From Sporomusa sphaeroides DSM 2875 (GTDB lineage: Bacteria; Bacillota; Negativicutes; Sporomusales; Sporomusaceae), in contig NZ_CP146991.1 of the NCBI RefSeq assembly GCF_001941975.2, forward strand, positions 3,531,001 to 3,595,000: a stretch of 64,000 bases of DNA. The letters run 5' to 3'. A program made the translations under genes and the position numbers. This document shows positions 17,614 through 26,156 of this stretch, piece after piece. Positions within the stretch are counted from its first letter, which is position 1; every line of letters begins with the position of its first letter. Under the pieces are notes generated by a model that worked only from the letters and a program-made list of their open reading frames with translations, was not told the origin of the DNA and ran no database searches.

Positions 17614-18885
17614 TTAAAAGGCTCGCCGCACGCCGTAGTATGACGTTTTTTCATCGCTTTTGTTGATATTGCTGGTCTGGCCTACAAGAAAAGTATCTGG
17701 CGCCACCTCATACTGGGTACGCAGCTTGACCCGCACATCATTTGGATCATATACATCCAGCGACATGCGCAGTTGGCTGCCGAGTTTGGCATCCATGCCC
17801 ACTCCGGCTTTGCTTTCAATAAGACCTATCCGCTGGTCGAAGCCTGAGCCGCTCTTGCCTACCTGTAAGTTTACTTTATTGGCTTCGCCAATATCCGTAA
17901 CACCGATGACGGCAAAATCACGGGGCGAAGTATTGATAGTAAAATTGGCATTGCTTTGGTATTCATGCTTGTCCGGGTTGTATATGGCTTCAACACTGGC
18001 TTCGGTTTTAATCTCTGCCACCTTTGTCAGCATTTGGTTGGCCTTGGAGGTGGCATCTCTGGCATTCTTGAGAGTGTCCTTAAGATTGCTGGCAGTGTCC
18101 GGGTCTGTTACAACCCCTTCTAACGCGGCAGCCATTCTTTCCACCCGACTGCTGGTCTGCCGGAAGGCGGCAATGGTTTCCCGCAAATCTTCGGCAGTCT
18201 GCCCGTTGTTATCAACATCGGCAAGCATTTTATCTACCCGGGCTGCGGTAGAATTAAGGCTGACTGACATGTCCTTGAGATTACTGACCATGGCCGCGAC
18301 TTCGACCTGGTTAGTCTCGGCCATGCCGGCCAACGTGGCTGTCAGCCTTTCCAGGTTGGCGGTAACAGCCCTGGTGTTTAACGCCGTTTCCTTAAGCGCC
18401 GCCCGGACTTTTTCATCACCAACCACATCATTAAGGGCTGCCACCAGGATTTTAACTTCAGCCAGCACCTCATTGGCCGACACCATCAACTCATCCAGCC
18501 CCTGAGGATTCTCACCCAATACCTGCGCATTAGGGGCCAGAAAGCCGTTTACTTCCCGGGGCGGTACAATATTGATGAACTTTTCCCCCAATAGCCCGTC
18601 AGACCCAATGGTAATTTTTGAGCCAACCGGAATTTTCACGCCAGGGTTAAGTATAATATGGGCTGACACACCCTCAGGCAGCACCCGGACATCGGCAACT
18701 GTGCCAATTTCCACCCCGGCATAACGCACCAGATTGCCTGGCTTCAAACCATTTACCTGATTAAATACAGCCTGGACCGGATATCCCTTTTCGCCAAAAC
18801 TTATGCCGGTTAAATATACAATCATCCCGGCCAGCAGCATTAGGCCGGCCAGGGTTATCGCTCCCACTTTGGCTTCGGTATTCAC
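17614..18885 (-). CDS. mlaD: MlaD-like MCE protein with C-terminal barrel-like region
   Basis: The 423-residue protein has an N-terminal TM helix (about 8-30) and one MCE domain (about 38-118, with GNLVRYAGVEIGTVADV). A long helical segment follows (about 125-300), then a beta-strand-rich end of about 125 residues finishing in an aromatic residue (YYGVRRAF). E. coli MlaD is only about 183 residues. In Veillonella, MlaD with the same MCE-helix-barrel layout has been described as a one-protein transenvelope bridge for phospholipids, and this looks like the same type. The GTG start overlaps the mlaF stop by 4 bases (GTGA), so translation is probably coupled. Confidence 0.92.
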   Translation of the reverse strand: MNTEAKVGAITLAGLMLLAGMIVYLTGISFGEKGYPVQAVFNQVNGLKPGNLVRYAGVEIGTVADVRVLPEGVSAHIILNPGVKIPVGSKITIGSDGLLGEKFINIVPPREVNGFLAPNAQVLGENPQGLDELMVSANEVLAEVKILVAALNDVVGDEKVRAALKETALNTRAVTANLERLTATLAGMAETNQVEVAAMVSNLKDMSVSLNSTAARVDKMLADVDNNGQTAEDLRETIAAFRQTSSRVERMAAALEGVVTDPDTASNLKDTLKNARDATSKANQMLTKVAEIKTEASVEAIYNPDKHEYQSNANFTINTSPRDFAVIGVTDIGEANKVNLQVGKSGSGFDQRIGLIESKAGVGMDAKLGSQLRMSLDVYDPNDVRVKLRTQYEVAPDTFLVGQTSNINKSDEKTSYYGVRRAF

Positions 18886-19640
18886 GCTCTGGACCTCCCT
18901 CTATTTTCCGCTATCCCTGTGGCTCCCCGGATAAACTTCGCCACAATGGGATTTTCCGATTGTTTTATCATGGCCGGTGTGCCAATTTCCACAATGCCGC
19001 CGCCATAAATCATGGCAATCCGGTCGGCAATGCTAAAAGCGCTCGCCATATCATGGGTAACAACAACCGAAGTAGCGTCAATCATCCGTCTGGTGCTGAC
19101 AATTAACCGGTCAATCGTGTTGGACATGATGGGGTCAAGCCCGGCGGTGGGTTCATCATACAGCACAATATGCGGATTAATGGCAATAGCCCGGGCTAAG
19201 CTGACCCGTTTTTTCATACCGCCTGACAGTTCGTTCGGCATGGCATTTTCCTGGCCCCTGAGGCCCACCATGCGCAACTTGCGCCGCACCGTCCGGGCAA
19301 TTTCCTCCTCCGGCATGGCGGTATGCTGCCTGAGGCCGAAGGCTACATTCTCCCCCACCGACATGGAGTCAAACAGGGCTGAGTATTGGAATACCATCCC
19401 CATCTCCAGCCTGATTTTATTAAGCTCATCCTCATTCATATGGGAAATCTCCCGGCCATTAACCCAAACCTCACCGGCAGTGGGCTGCAAGAGACCGATG
19501 ATAAGTCTTAGCAGCGTACTTTTGCCGGAACCGCTGGGACCGATAATAACCATAATTTCCCCTTGTTCAATTGTCAGGCTAATGTCTTTCAGTATTTCTT
19601 TGCCGCGAAAATTCATATTGACATTAATAAGTTTAATCAC
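18882..19640 (-). CDS. mlaF: MlaF-type ABC ATPase of phospholipid transport
   Basis: The 252-residue protein contains Walker A (GPSGSGKST, about residue 36), the ABC signature (LSGGMKKRV) and Walker B (IVLYDEPTAGLDP), all typical of MlaF/Ttg2A. MlaF pairs with MlaE and powers phospholipid movement between the membranes. The GTG start has GAGGTG 5 bases before it. It lies 33 bases downstream of mlaE and overlaps mlaD by 4 bases, so mlaE-mlaF-mlaD form an operon. MlaA, MlaB and MlaC genes are absent here, consistent with the reduced system of diderm Firmicutes. Confidence 0.94.
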   Translation of the reverse strand: MIKLINVNMNFRGKEILKDISLTIEQGEIMVIIGPSGSGKSTLLRLIIGLLQPTAGEVWVNGREISHMNEDELNKIRLEMGMVFQYSALFDSMSVGENVAFGLRQHTAMPEEEIARTVRRKLRMVGLRGQENAMPNELSGGMKKRVSLARAIAINPHIVLYDEPTAGLDPIMSNTIDRLIVSTRRMIDATSVVVTHDMASAFSIADRIAMIYGGGIVEIGTPAMIKQSENPIVAKFIRGATGIAENRGRSRA

Positions 19641-19673
19641 GGCGGCACCTCATTTCTACAATTGGTAGTGTTA

Positions 19674-20444
19674 CTAGCGATAAAGTATAACTGATAAAAA
19701 ATAATTGCTGATAAAAATCAAAATAATGGACAGCACCACCGAGCCTGTTGTCGCCCGGCCTACCCCTTCCGCGCCCTGGGCGGTGGTCAGGCCTTTGTGG
19801 CAGCCGATAATGGCAATAATGGCACCAAAGAACATGGCTTTGATCAGACCGCCGGTAATGTCATGCGGCACGGCAAAAACCTTAATGGAATTAAAAAAAG
19901 TAAAAGAGGTAATGCCGGTATAGGTTGTGGCAATTATATAACTGCCAATGATACCAATACCATTGGCAAAGATAACCAGTACAGGCAGCATAAGCATACA
20001 GGCAAGCATCCTGGGCACGACCAGGTACGCTATCGGATTTACTGCCATAACCCGCAAGGCGTCAATTTGCTCTGTTACCTTCATCGAGCCAATTTCAGCC
20101 GTGATAGCAGCGCCTACCCGCCCGGCAAATACTACGCCGGTCAGGACCGGCGACAATTCACGGCCCATCGCCACCGCCACCAGCCCGCCGACCGACGACT
20201 GCGCCCCGTATTTGACAAATTCATGACCTGTCTGGACAGTCATAACCATACCGGTAAACAGCATGGTTAATAACACGATAGGCAGCGAATCCGCCCCCAG
20301 ATGAGCCATCTGCCGCACAAGCAGCGTGGTGCTCAACCCGCGCAAATGGTATATACTCTGACCTAACAGAATCAGGACCTGTCCTGCATTTTCCAGAATG
20401 CCAATAACCATTCTCCCTGTACGGGCGAAAAACTCAATAAGCAT
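19674..20444 (-). CDS. mlaE: MlaE-type ABC permease of phospholipid transport
   Basis: The 256-residue membrane protein has five to six hydrophobic segments. It also carries the MlaE family motif region GAAITAEIGSMKVTEQIDALRVM in the first half and a long loop with MLACMLMLPVLVIFANGIGI. It forms the membrane core of the MlaFED complex. AAGGAGC lies just before the ATG at 20444. It is the first gene of the mlaEFD group and the first of the whole leftward outer-membrane cluster, so the promoter should lie between it and the 20.57-kb repeat. Confidence 0.94.
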   Translation of the reverse strand: MLIEFFARTGRMVIGILENAGQVLILLGQSIYHLRGLSTTLLVRQMAHLGADSLPIVLLTMLFTGMVMTVQTGHEFVKYGAQSSVGGLVAVAMGRELSPVLTGVVFAGRVGAAITAEIGSMKVTEQIDALRVMAVNPIAYLVVPRMLACMLMLPVLVIFANGIGIIGSYIIATTYTGITSFTFFNSIKVFAVPHDITGGLIKAMFFGAIIAIIGCHKGLTTAQGAEGVGRATTGSVVLSIILIFISNYFLSVILYR

Positions 20445-20569
20445 ACATATGCTCCTTAAATCGGTTAAATGTTAGATAATCTTTAATACTATTCCATATT
20501 AATTTCTAATTCCCTGCCGTCACCCCCTATTTTAAATTCTGGGAAACGGCCGATATAAGAAAAACCACC

Positions 20570-20665
20570 GAGGCGAGGGCGGCCGTTGTGCAAAAGCGGA
20601 GGTTAAGCGCCAGCGGCGCAGCGTTGCATGACGGCCGCCCTCGCCGGGCCTTGTGCCGACACGCA
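20570..20665. repeat. GC-rich palindromic intergenic repeat, copy A
   Basis: Perfect 14-bp arms (20573-20586 and 20631-20644, GCGAGGGCGGCCGT and its complement) enclose a core with AAAAGCGGAGGTTAAGCGCC and CAGCGTTGCATGACGG. Part of the core recurs at 27.65 kb and, more weakly, at 56.45 and 52.13 kb. It sits between larA and mlaE and looks like a dispersed REP- or MITE-like element. Confidence 0.65.
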
Positions 20666-20670
20666 AAACT

Positions 20671-20704
20671 AAAGTAACTGCAGTCTTTCGCCTGCAGTTA
20701 CTTT
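20671..20704 (-). terminator. Terminator of larA
   Basis: Perfect 13-bp stem (20671-20683 with 20692-20704) directly after the larA stop, followed on the minus strand by AGTTTTGCG. It is a typical Rho-independent form. Confidence 0.75.
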
Positions 20705-20717
20705 TGCGGTTACGTAA

Positions 20718-22013
20718 TTATCCTTTCAACACAGGTACGGTGTTGGCTGCGTGGGGCATTACGGTAATTGTGTAATCTTTGCCGCCCAGCTTCTGTTCGG
20801 CAATAGCCATGGCTTCCTCCAGGGAGGTGGCAGGGATTATCCCGGCCTTGGCAATGAAATCCTTGTTTTGGGGCAGGGTAACCAGGATAAGAGATACCTG
20901 TTTTGCAATCAAGCCGCACTTTAGCGCAATAAAACCGGGAACAGTAAAACCTTTGCGCAGTTGCAGCTCCCGGTCCTGCAGGGACACAAAATCAAACCAG
21001 CCGCTAAAATCAGGCGGCTCCTTGATGTCCCGGCATTCCAGCAGCAGGATGATAACGCCGCCTTCCTTTACGGCCATATAGGCATTATCTATGGTTTTCG
21101 AGCCCTGGTACAGGTTAATGTCTTTGGGAAAACCACCGGCCGAGCCAATGACGAGATCAGCCTTGGCAGTGATGGGTACCCCGAAGATATCTTCCACCGT
21201 ACGGCAGCCTTCCAGCCAGGCATCATGCCAGTGCCCGGCAACAAATCCGGCAAACTTCCCTGCCGGTGTTAACACGGCGTTAAGCAGGAAGGCAGGCCCA
21301 AGCATCGCCGCCATTTCCGTCATGTCCTCGTGCATATTGTTGCCGCTGAGTTTGCCGGAAATGCAGTGGGGACTGATGCCTTGCCCCACCGTGTCATGCA
21401 GGCAGAAGCTGTGATTGCCCTGAATGCTGCTATAGCCTGAGATGCCGGGCATAATCGATTTGCGGCCCCCTCCGAAGCCGGCCATCAGGTGATAAGCAAT
21501 ACCGCCGGTCAGAATGACTTTATCAGCCTGGGCCACCGTCTTATAAATGTAGCTATCCACGCCGCGGCTGGTGGTGCCAATTTTTACGAAATCCGCGGCA
21601 ACAGGAGCATGACTTTGCTTAATCGTAATTCGCTCAACCACTTCCTGACCATAGGTGGTGATGTTTTCCTCTGCAGTATGATGACGATGGGCGCCGAGGG
21701 CCACGACCAGGGTAATATCGCTATCCGGTATATCGGCTGCATTAAGTTCGTCCAGCAGCGGCGGCAGGAACAGGTCGTGCCGTACCCAGGCACGGGTGAT
21801 GTCACTGGCGATGAGACATACTTTATCACCGGTTTTAACAATTTGGTTAAGCGGCGGAGTACCGATGGGGTTGGCAAGGGCTGCTTTGACGGCGGCGGGA
21901 ATATCTGCCACCGCCTCGGCATGTTTGCCTTCAATGACATGCAAAATTTGCTGTTGGGGAAGACTGATCTTAATTTCTTCGCTCCCATACCCCAAGTGAA
22001 ATTCAGTGAACAT
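20718..22013 (-). CDS. larA: LarA-family nickel-dependent lactate (2-hydroxyacid) racemase
   Basis: The 431-residue protein has the key residues of Lactiplantibacillus LarA at almost identical positions. They are Arg74 in SDITR, His109 in LGAHRHH, His175 in IAYH, Lys185 in GGRKSIMPG (which carries the nickel-pincer cofactor) and His201 in GNHSF. The family interconverts D and L forms of lactate or other 2-hydroxyacids in the cytoplasm. The cofactor-making genes larB, larC and larE are not nearby. It is transcribed divergently from an MFS carrier, so its substrate may be the acid that carrier imports. AGGAGG precedes the ATG. Confidence 0.85.
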   Translation of the reverse strand: MFTEFHLGYGSEEIKISLPQQQILHVIEGKHAEAVADIPAAVKAALANPIGTPPLNQIVKTGDKVCLIASDITRAWVRHDLFLPPLLDELNAADIPDSDITLVVALGAHRHHTAEENITTYGQEVVERITIKQSHAPVAADFVKIGTTSRGVDSYIYKTVAQADKVILTGGIAYHLMAGFGGGRKSIMPGISGYSSIQGNHSFCLHDTVGQGISPHCISGKLSGNNMHEDMTEMAAMLGPAFLLNAVLTPAGKFAGFVAGHWHDAWLEGCRTVEDIFGVPITAKADLVIGSAGGFPKDINLYQGSKTIDNAYMAVKEGGVIILLLECRDIKEPPDFSGWFDFVSLQDRELQLRKGFTVPGFIALKCGLIAKQVSLILVTLPQNKDFIAKAGIIPATSLEEAMAIAEQKLGGKDYTITVMPHAANTVPVLKG

Positions 22014-22022
22014 AGCTAATTC

Positions 22023-22419
22023 CTCCTTCGTAAAGAAAGCGTACGGTCGCCTTATGAAAGTATCAGGCAGGTATGTGTAAATTAAACTCAGTATTGGTTA
22101 TAGAATAAACCAAGAAAGAAAATATAACAAGCATTTCCAACACAGAGTATTTTTTCCATAAATGCAATTTAACTCTATAATTAGTGTATTTTTAATAAAA
22201 ATACAAATAAATCCTGCCAAAATTATATAAATTTAGCAGGATTTTGTATTTATGTAAGAAATAATATAACATGGTATCCTGCAAAAACACATTATTATGC
22301 CGGTTGTTGTTAACTTGTTTACACGAATAACACAGTTAGCAGCAACCGGCAATTCCCGGGAGGTGATATCAACTTTCGGATTACAGTAACTAAGGGCATT
22401 TTAAAAAGAGGTGAATCAT
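22023..22419. promoter_or_regulatory. Divergent regulatory region between larA and the MFS gene
   Basis: This AT-rich stretch of about 400 bases has no gene. It holds two inverted repeats. One pairs AATCCTGC (22210-22217) with GCAGGATT (22237-22244), extended by imperfect outer arms near 22198 and 22252. The other pairs GCCGGTTGTTGTTAAC (near 22299-22314) with GTTAGCAGCAACCGGC (near 22335-22350). After the second, GGGAGGTGATATC near 22360 looks like a ribosome site with no ATG after it. The hairpins may be operator sites or a 5' leader of the rightward transcript; no known riboswitch was recognised. Confidence 0.5.
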
Positions 22420-23706
22420 TTGAAGAGAACAAATTTTCGTTGGTTTATGGCTGTACTCATTTTTTCAATTACTTTTATGTCATACATGGATCGGGTTAAT
22501 CTATCGGTGGCCACTCCCACAATAATGCAGGAATTTGGGTTTACTAAAGTCGATATAGGTTTTTTGCAGACTGCATTTTTTTTGGGCTATGCATTAATGC
22601 AAATTCCGGGTGGGATGATGGCGGAATATTTTGGACAACGAATAGCCTCAACCGTGGCGGTCAGCTGGTGGTCGCTCTTTACTGCTCTTACCGCCTTGGG
22701 ATCAAGCTTTACGTCCTTTGTTGTTATTCGTGGTTTGTTTGGACTCGGGGAAGGGCCCATCTTCCCGGCTATGAATAATTTTATCTACCGTTGGTTTAAT
22801 CGGGCCGAGAAGGCCACTGCATCGTCGTTTATGCTGGGCGGTGCTTTTGTCGGCCCGGTGTTTGGCCCGGCAATAACAGTTGGCTTGATGCTGGCTTTTG
22901 GCTGGCGGTCGGTATTTATCATTTTCGGGGCAGTGGGCTTTGTTCTGGCATTGGCTTGGTGGTGCCTGGCCAAGAATGATCCGCGCCAAAGTCCGTTTGT
23001 CAACAAGGCTGAGGCCGATCATATTGAGAGCGGAATGGTCCTTAGCGATCCGAAAGCTGCTAAAGAGATTGCTCCCTGGAAAAGCTTCATCACTTCCATC
23101 CAGTTTTGGGCTATCGGGTTGCAGTATTTTATCACCGATTACATTATGTATGTTTTTCTTGCCTGGCTTCCTCTTTATCTGATGGAAGCCCAAGGGTTCT
23201 CGCTGGCCAAAATGGGGCTTGCCGCCTCGTTCCCCTGGGCGGCTTTGTGTTTTGTCACCTTTTTTACAGGCTTTGTCAGTGATAAGCTTATTGCTGCCGG
23301 AGTATCGAAGCACCGGGCACGCACCTTTTTCGGATCGGCCGGACTGCTGTTATCCGGAGCAGCCCTGTATATGGCTGCAGTTGCGTCTACTCCTGGTGCA
23401 AATGTGCTCTGGCTCACCATATCGTTGGGGTCTCTGGGATTTACCTTTAATGCGTCATGGGCGGCTTCTATGGATATTGGCGGCAAGTTCTGCGGTACCG
23501 TTTCCGGCTGGATGAACTTCTGGGGTAATATTGGCGGGGTCGTCGCTCCGGTTGCAACCGCCTGGATAGCTACGCATTACGGCTGGCAGGCGGCTATTTT
23601 GGTAACTGCGTTTTCTTCCATTATTGGCGTGGTGTGCTGGATTGCCGTCAAACCGGACCAGGAGATTCAACGAAAGGATATACCGGCCGGTAAGGTTTCG
23701 GCCTAA
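22420..23706 (+). CDS. MFS transporter of the anion:cation symporter type (hexuronate/galactonate-like)
   Basis: The 428-residue protein has about twelve hydrophobic helices and the MFS loop signature after helix 2 (GGMMAEYFGQRIAS). Its first helix resembles ACS-family carriers for sugar acids (MSYMDRVNLSVATPTIMQEFG). These carriers import organic anions such as hexuronates, galactonate or glucarate with protons. The TTG at 22420 was chosen because AGAGGTGA lies 5 bases upstream; the GTG at 22411 is the alternative. It is one of only two plus-strand genes here and is divergent from larA, hinting at a shared 2-hydroxyacid substrate. Confidence 0.85.
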   Translation: MKRTNFRWFMAVLIFSITFMSYMDRVNLSVATPTIMQEFGFTKVDIGFLQTAFFLGYALMQIPGGMMAEYFGQRIASTVAVSWWSLFTALTALGSSFTSFVVIRGLFGLGEGPIFPAMNNFIYRWFNRAEKATASSFMLGGAFVGPVFGPAITVGLMLAFGWRSVFIIFGAVGFVLALAWWCLAKNDPRQSPFVNKAEADHIESGMVLSDPKAAKEIAPWKSFITSIQFWAIGLQYFITDYIMYVFLAWLPLYLMEAQGFSLAKMGLAASFPWAALCFVTFFTGFVSDKLIAAGVSKHRARTFFGSAGLLLSGAALYMAAVASTPGANVLWLTISLGSLGFTFNASWAASMDIGGKFCGTVSGWMNFWGNIGGVVAPVATAWIATHYGWQAAILVTAFSSIIGVVCWIAVKPDQEIQRKDIPAGKVSA

Positions 23707-23733
23707 CTTAGGAACTCTGCTGTAATACTATTT

Positions 23734-23771
23734 AAGGGTCTGACTCAATTTGTTTATTGAGTCAGACCCTT
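23734..23771. terminator. Bidirectional terminator between convergent genes
   Basis: A perfect stem of about 15 bp (AAGGGTCTGACTCAA with its complement, 8-base loop) lies between the stop of the MFS gene and the convergent stop of the S55 protease gene at 23808, so it can serve both. Confidence 0.8.
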
Positions 23772-23807
23772 AGTTTACAGCTTGCAAAATGCTTTGCTTA
23801 TCTTAAG

Positions 23808-25763
23808 CTATTTAGTTATGTTTAACACGACTTGAGCATCACCGTCAATGATGTAGTCTGTTGTTAGATGAACTTTGCGTTTATCGGCATCATTCTTGGC
23901 ATTTTTTGCTTTTTGGGCAAACGAACTGCCAAGTTTTGCTGTTAGTTTGGCATTGTCCGGCTGAACCGGTGTGGGTGCGGGTTCAAACTTTTTCTCAGCT
24001 GCCGGCTTGGCATTCTTGCCTGTGCCGCCGCCAGGGCTGTTAGGCATGCCCATTTCAATAGCTTCCACCACGATGTCGTTGTTGCGGTCACGATTGACCA
24101 GTTCTTTAACTGCTTCCTCCAGGGACTTGGCTTTCGGTTTGGCCAAAAACAGTTTCGTGATGTCTTCTTCAGTAACCTGATTTTTACCCAGGAGTTGTGC
24201 CAGCGAAATCATACCGCCGCCGCGTACGGCCAGCATAAGGGTTCCTGGCTGCTGGTCCTGGGGTACTGTATAGGTAACTTGTCTGGTGATGGGTTCACTG
24301 CGAAAGGGCTTGAGCTTAACCTCAATATTCACTTTGTCTCCCGGTTTTGCCTCAGCGGTATTGGCTTTGGCTTCGACAATAGTGGCTGTCTTGCGCTCGT
24401 TATCGATTGTGACATCTACTTTTACATCCATTACCGTTACCGGTGAAAACTGGTTGCCGGCTAAGAGCGCCAGCGCTTCATGCACCTCGGCTATCGCCAG
24501 TTCCCCGATATTGCCCTGTGTGTAAAACATATTTTCACGTTTCAGCACGCCGCCGGGAATACCGGCAGCACTGATTTCAAAACCGACCCGGGCAGAGCCG
24601 GAACCTATACGGTCGGTGGTTTTTTCAATGGCATTAAAGACACTGACTGCCGCAAGCGTAGGCGCCAGTTCCTCATCTTGTACCACTTGTGCCCACAGGT
24701 CATTGGTGCGGCTGAGGGTGTTGTCGGTAACACTGATTCTTAAGGGAACCACGCTGGGGAAATGTCCCAGCTTACCGGCAATACCGGCTCCCCGGTCCTG
24801 GGTAACCATGCCAATGGCTTCGGTTGAGTTCCCCACTTTGAAAGAGTTCTCCAAGCCATTCACGGTAGTATATACTTTGGCATCTGTCAGAAAATAGTTG
24901 GCTTGGCCCCGCTTAAGGAAAGGATGGCCAAAAGCCAGGATTTTATCGCCTTCCACATAGGTTACTGTCCCTAAGGCCCCGACGCTGACATCACCGCGAA
25001 CCAACTGCACACCAATGGTACTGCCAGGTTCCACGGTTCTATAAGCAATGCCATTGTTAGTGTCAGCCATGCTGCTGTTGACAGCATAAGGGGTAAGATT
25101 GTATGGTTTCAGCTTGTCTGCCAGCATTTTGAGGGACTGTTCCCCAAAGCCTGATACCATTAACGGTGTAGCGGCCTGATTGGCAGACAGGTCCGGTTGC
25201 TCGGCAGGCGTTTCCGGTTCTTCCGGTATTGCAGGCTGCTCGGCAGGCACTTCCGGTTCTTCCGGTATTGCCGGTTGTTCTGCAGGCATTTGCAGTTCTG
25301 CAGGTACTTTCAGCTCTGCCGGTAGCTTGGGTTCAGGCTGCCCCCCCTTATTAATATCCCAAAGTGCCAGCATATCGGCAATCGGGGTTACCATGCCAAT
25401 TTTGTGGTCGGTTAATGCCCAGCCATAGGCGATAGCCCCTACCAGCTTGCCGTCAATGTATACCGGGCTGCCGCTCATTCCCTGGGCAATACCACCGGTA
25501 CGGTCAATAACGTCACCATAAGTACGCACCAGCAGCAAATCGCCGGACGGGCCTTTTTGCTCCATGACACCTAACACTTCTACGCCAAATTCCTCAATCT
25601 TGTTGCCGGAAACAACTGTTTTAGCAATCCCATGCATGCCTTTGGTTACCTGATCAACAGGCATAAACTCAGGCGCTGCCTGGACTTTGACAAATGGCAG
25701 CAGCAAAAATACCGCTACCAGCGCTGTCAGGCAGCGCCTTATAATTATAGACAATATCTTCAT
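23808..25763 (-). CDS. Exported SpoIVB-type S55 serine peptidase domain protein
   Basis: The protein of about 651 residues has a signal peptide and then an S55 (SpoIVB) peptidase domain at its N-terminal end. The expected catalytic His is in KGMHGIAKT (near residue 44) and the Ser in AQGMSGSPVYIDG (near residue 97). A Pro/Glu-rich linker with repeats of EQPAIPEEPE follows (about 145-195), then a large C-terminal part with a second conserved domain. SpoIVB itself has a PDZ domain before S55; here no PDZ domain is seen and the C-terminal part is unknown. The ATG at 25763 or a TTG at 25772 could start it, and both are within 12 bases of the preceding stop, so translation is probably coupled. Confidence 0.78.
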   Translation of the reverse strand: MKILSIIIRRCLTALVAVFLLLPFVKVQAAPEFMPVDQVTKGMHGIAKTVVSGNKIEEFGVEVLGVMEQKGPSGDLLLVRTYGDVIDRTGGIAQGMSGSPVYIDGKLVGAIAYGWALTDHKIGMVTPIADMLALWDINKGGQPEPKLPAELKVPAELQMPAEQPAIPEEPEVPAEQPAIPEEPETPAEQPDLSANQAATPLMVSGFGEQSLKMLADKLKPYNLTPYAVNSSMADTNNGIAYRTVEPGSTIGVQLVRGDVSVGALGTVTYVEGDKILAFGHPFLKRGQANYFLTDAKVYTTVNGLENSFKVGNSTEAIGMVTQDRGAGIAGKLGHFPSVVPLRISVTDNTLSRTNDLWAQVVQDEELAPTLAAVSVFNAIEKTTDRIGSGSARVGFEISAAGIPGGVLKRENMFYTQGNIGELAIAEVHEALALLAGNQFSPVTVMDVKVDVTIDNERKTATIVEAKANTAEAKPGDKVNIEVKLKPFRSEPITRQVTYTVPQDQQPGTLMLAVRGGGMISLAQLLGKNQVTEEDITKLFLAKPKAKSLEEAVKELVNRDRNNDIVVEAIEMGMPNSPGGGTGKNAKPAAEKKFEPAPTPVQPDNAKLTAKLGSSFAQKAKNAKNDADKRKVHLTTDYIIDGDAQVVLNITK

Positions 25764-25774
25764 CCTTCCCAAAA

Positions 25775-26089
25775 CTATCTTTTAGATGGTTCAATTCTTA
25801 CTAAAATATCGCCTGTTTTAACCTTGTCGCCAGGTTTAACCAATACTTCCTTGACTGTACCGTCAACGGTGGCGCGAACTGCGGCAGCCGGACCGGTAAT
25901 TGTTTGAACATATACCAGAATATCGCCTTCACGGGCCGTGGCGCCAGGAGTGGTTAGACCATTGGCCATAACGCTGCCTGCCAATACGCCGCGCTGGTCT
26001 ACCGTCTGTCCGGCAGCCAAAGCCCAGGCTACAGCGCCAATAACCAGCAGCACCGTAATAATGATGATACTTCTTTTGTGAGCCATCAT
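25775..26089 (-). CDS. Small membrane-anchored barrel-sandwich (lipoyl/HlyD-like) domain protein
   Basis: The 104-residue protein has one N-terminal membrane helix (about 7-27) and one barrel-sandwich hybrid domain (about 45-101, ending GTVKEVLVKPGDKVKTGDILVRIE in part). The hairpin where biotinyl or lipoyl proteins carry the modified lysine reads QTITGPAAA, so it should not be modified. It resembles the half-domain of HlyD-type adaptors. The ATG at 26089 has AGGTG 6 bases upstream. It lies between an AMIN-glycosidase gene and the S55 peptidase gene in the same direction and may bind one of them outside the membrane (inference). Confidence 0.72.
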   Translation of the reverse strand: MMAHKRSIIIITVLLVIGAVAWALAAGQTVDQRGVLAGSVMANGLTTPGATAREGDILVYVQTITGPAAAVRATVDGTVKEVLVKPGDKVKTGDILVRIEPSKR

Positions 26090-26156
26090 GTGCAACACCT
26101 GCCTTTTTATTTTATGGTAAAGGCTCTATCTATATTTTTATTATATCGCATTTTCT

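Noticed and set aside
17660-18505. 281-codon plus-strand frame opposite mlaD
   Set aside because: Antisense shadow of mlaD with unnatural Ser/Leu/Ala-rich composition and no start signal.
25775-26089. Biotin carboxyl carrier protein
   Set aside because: The biotinylation motif (MKM) is absent and there is an N-terminal membrane helix.
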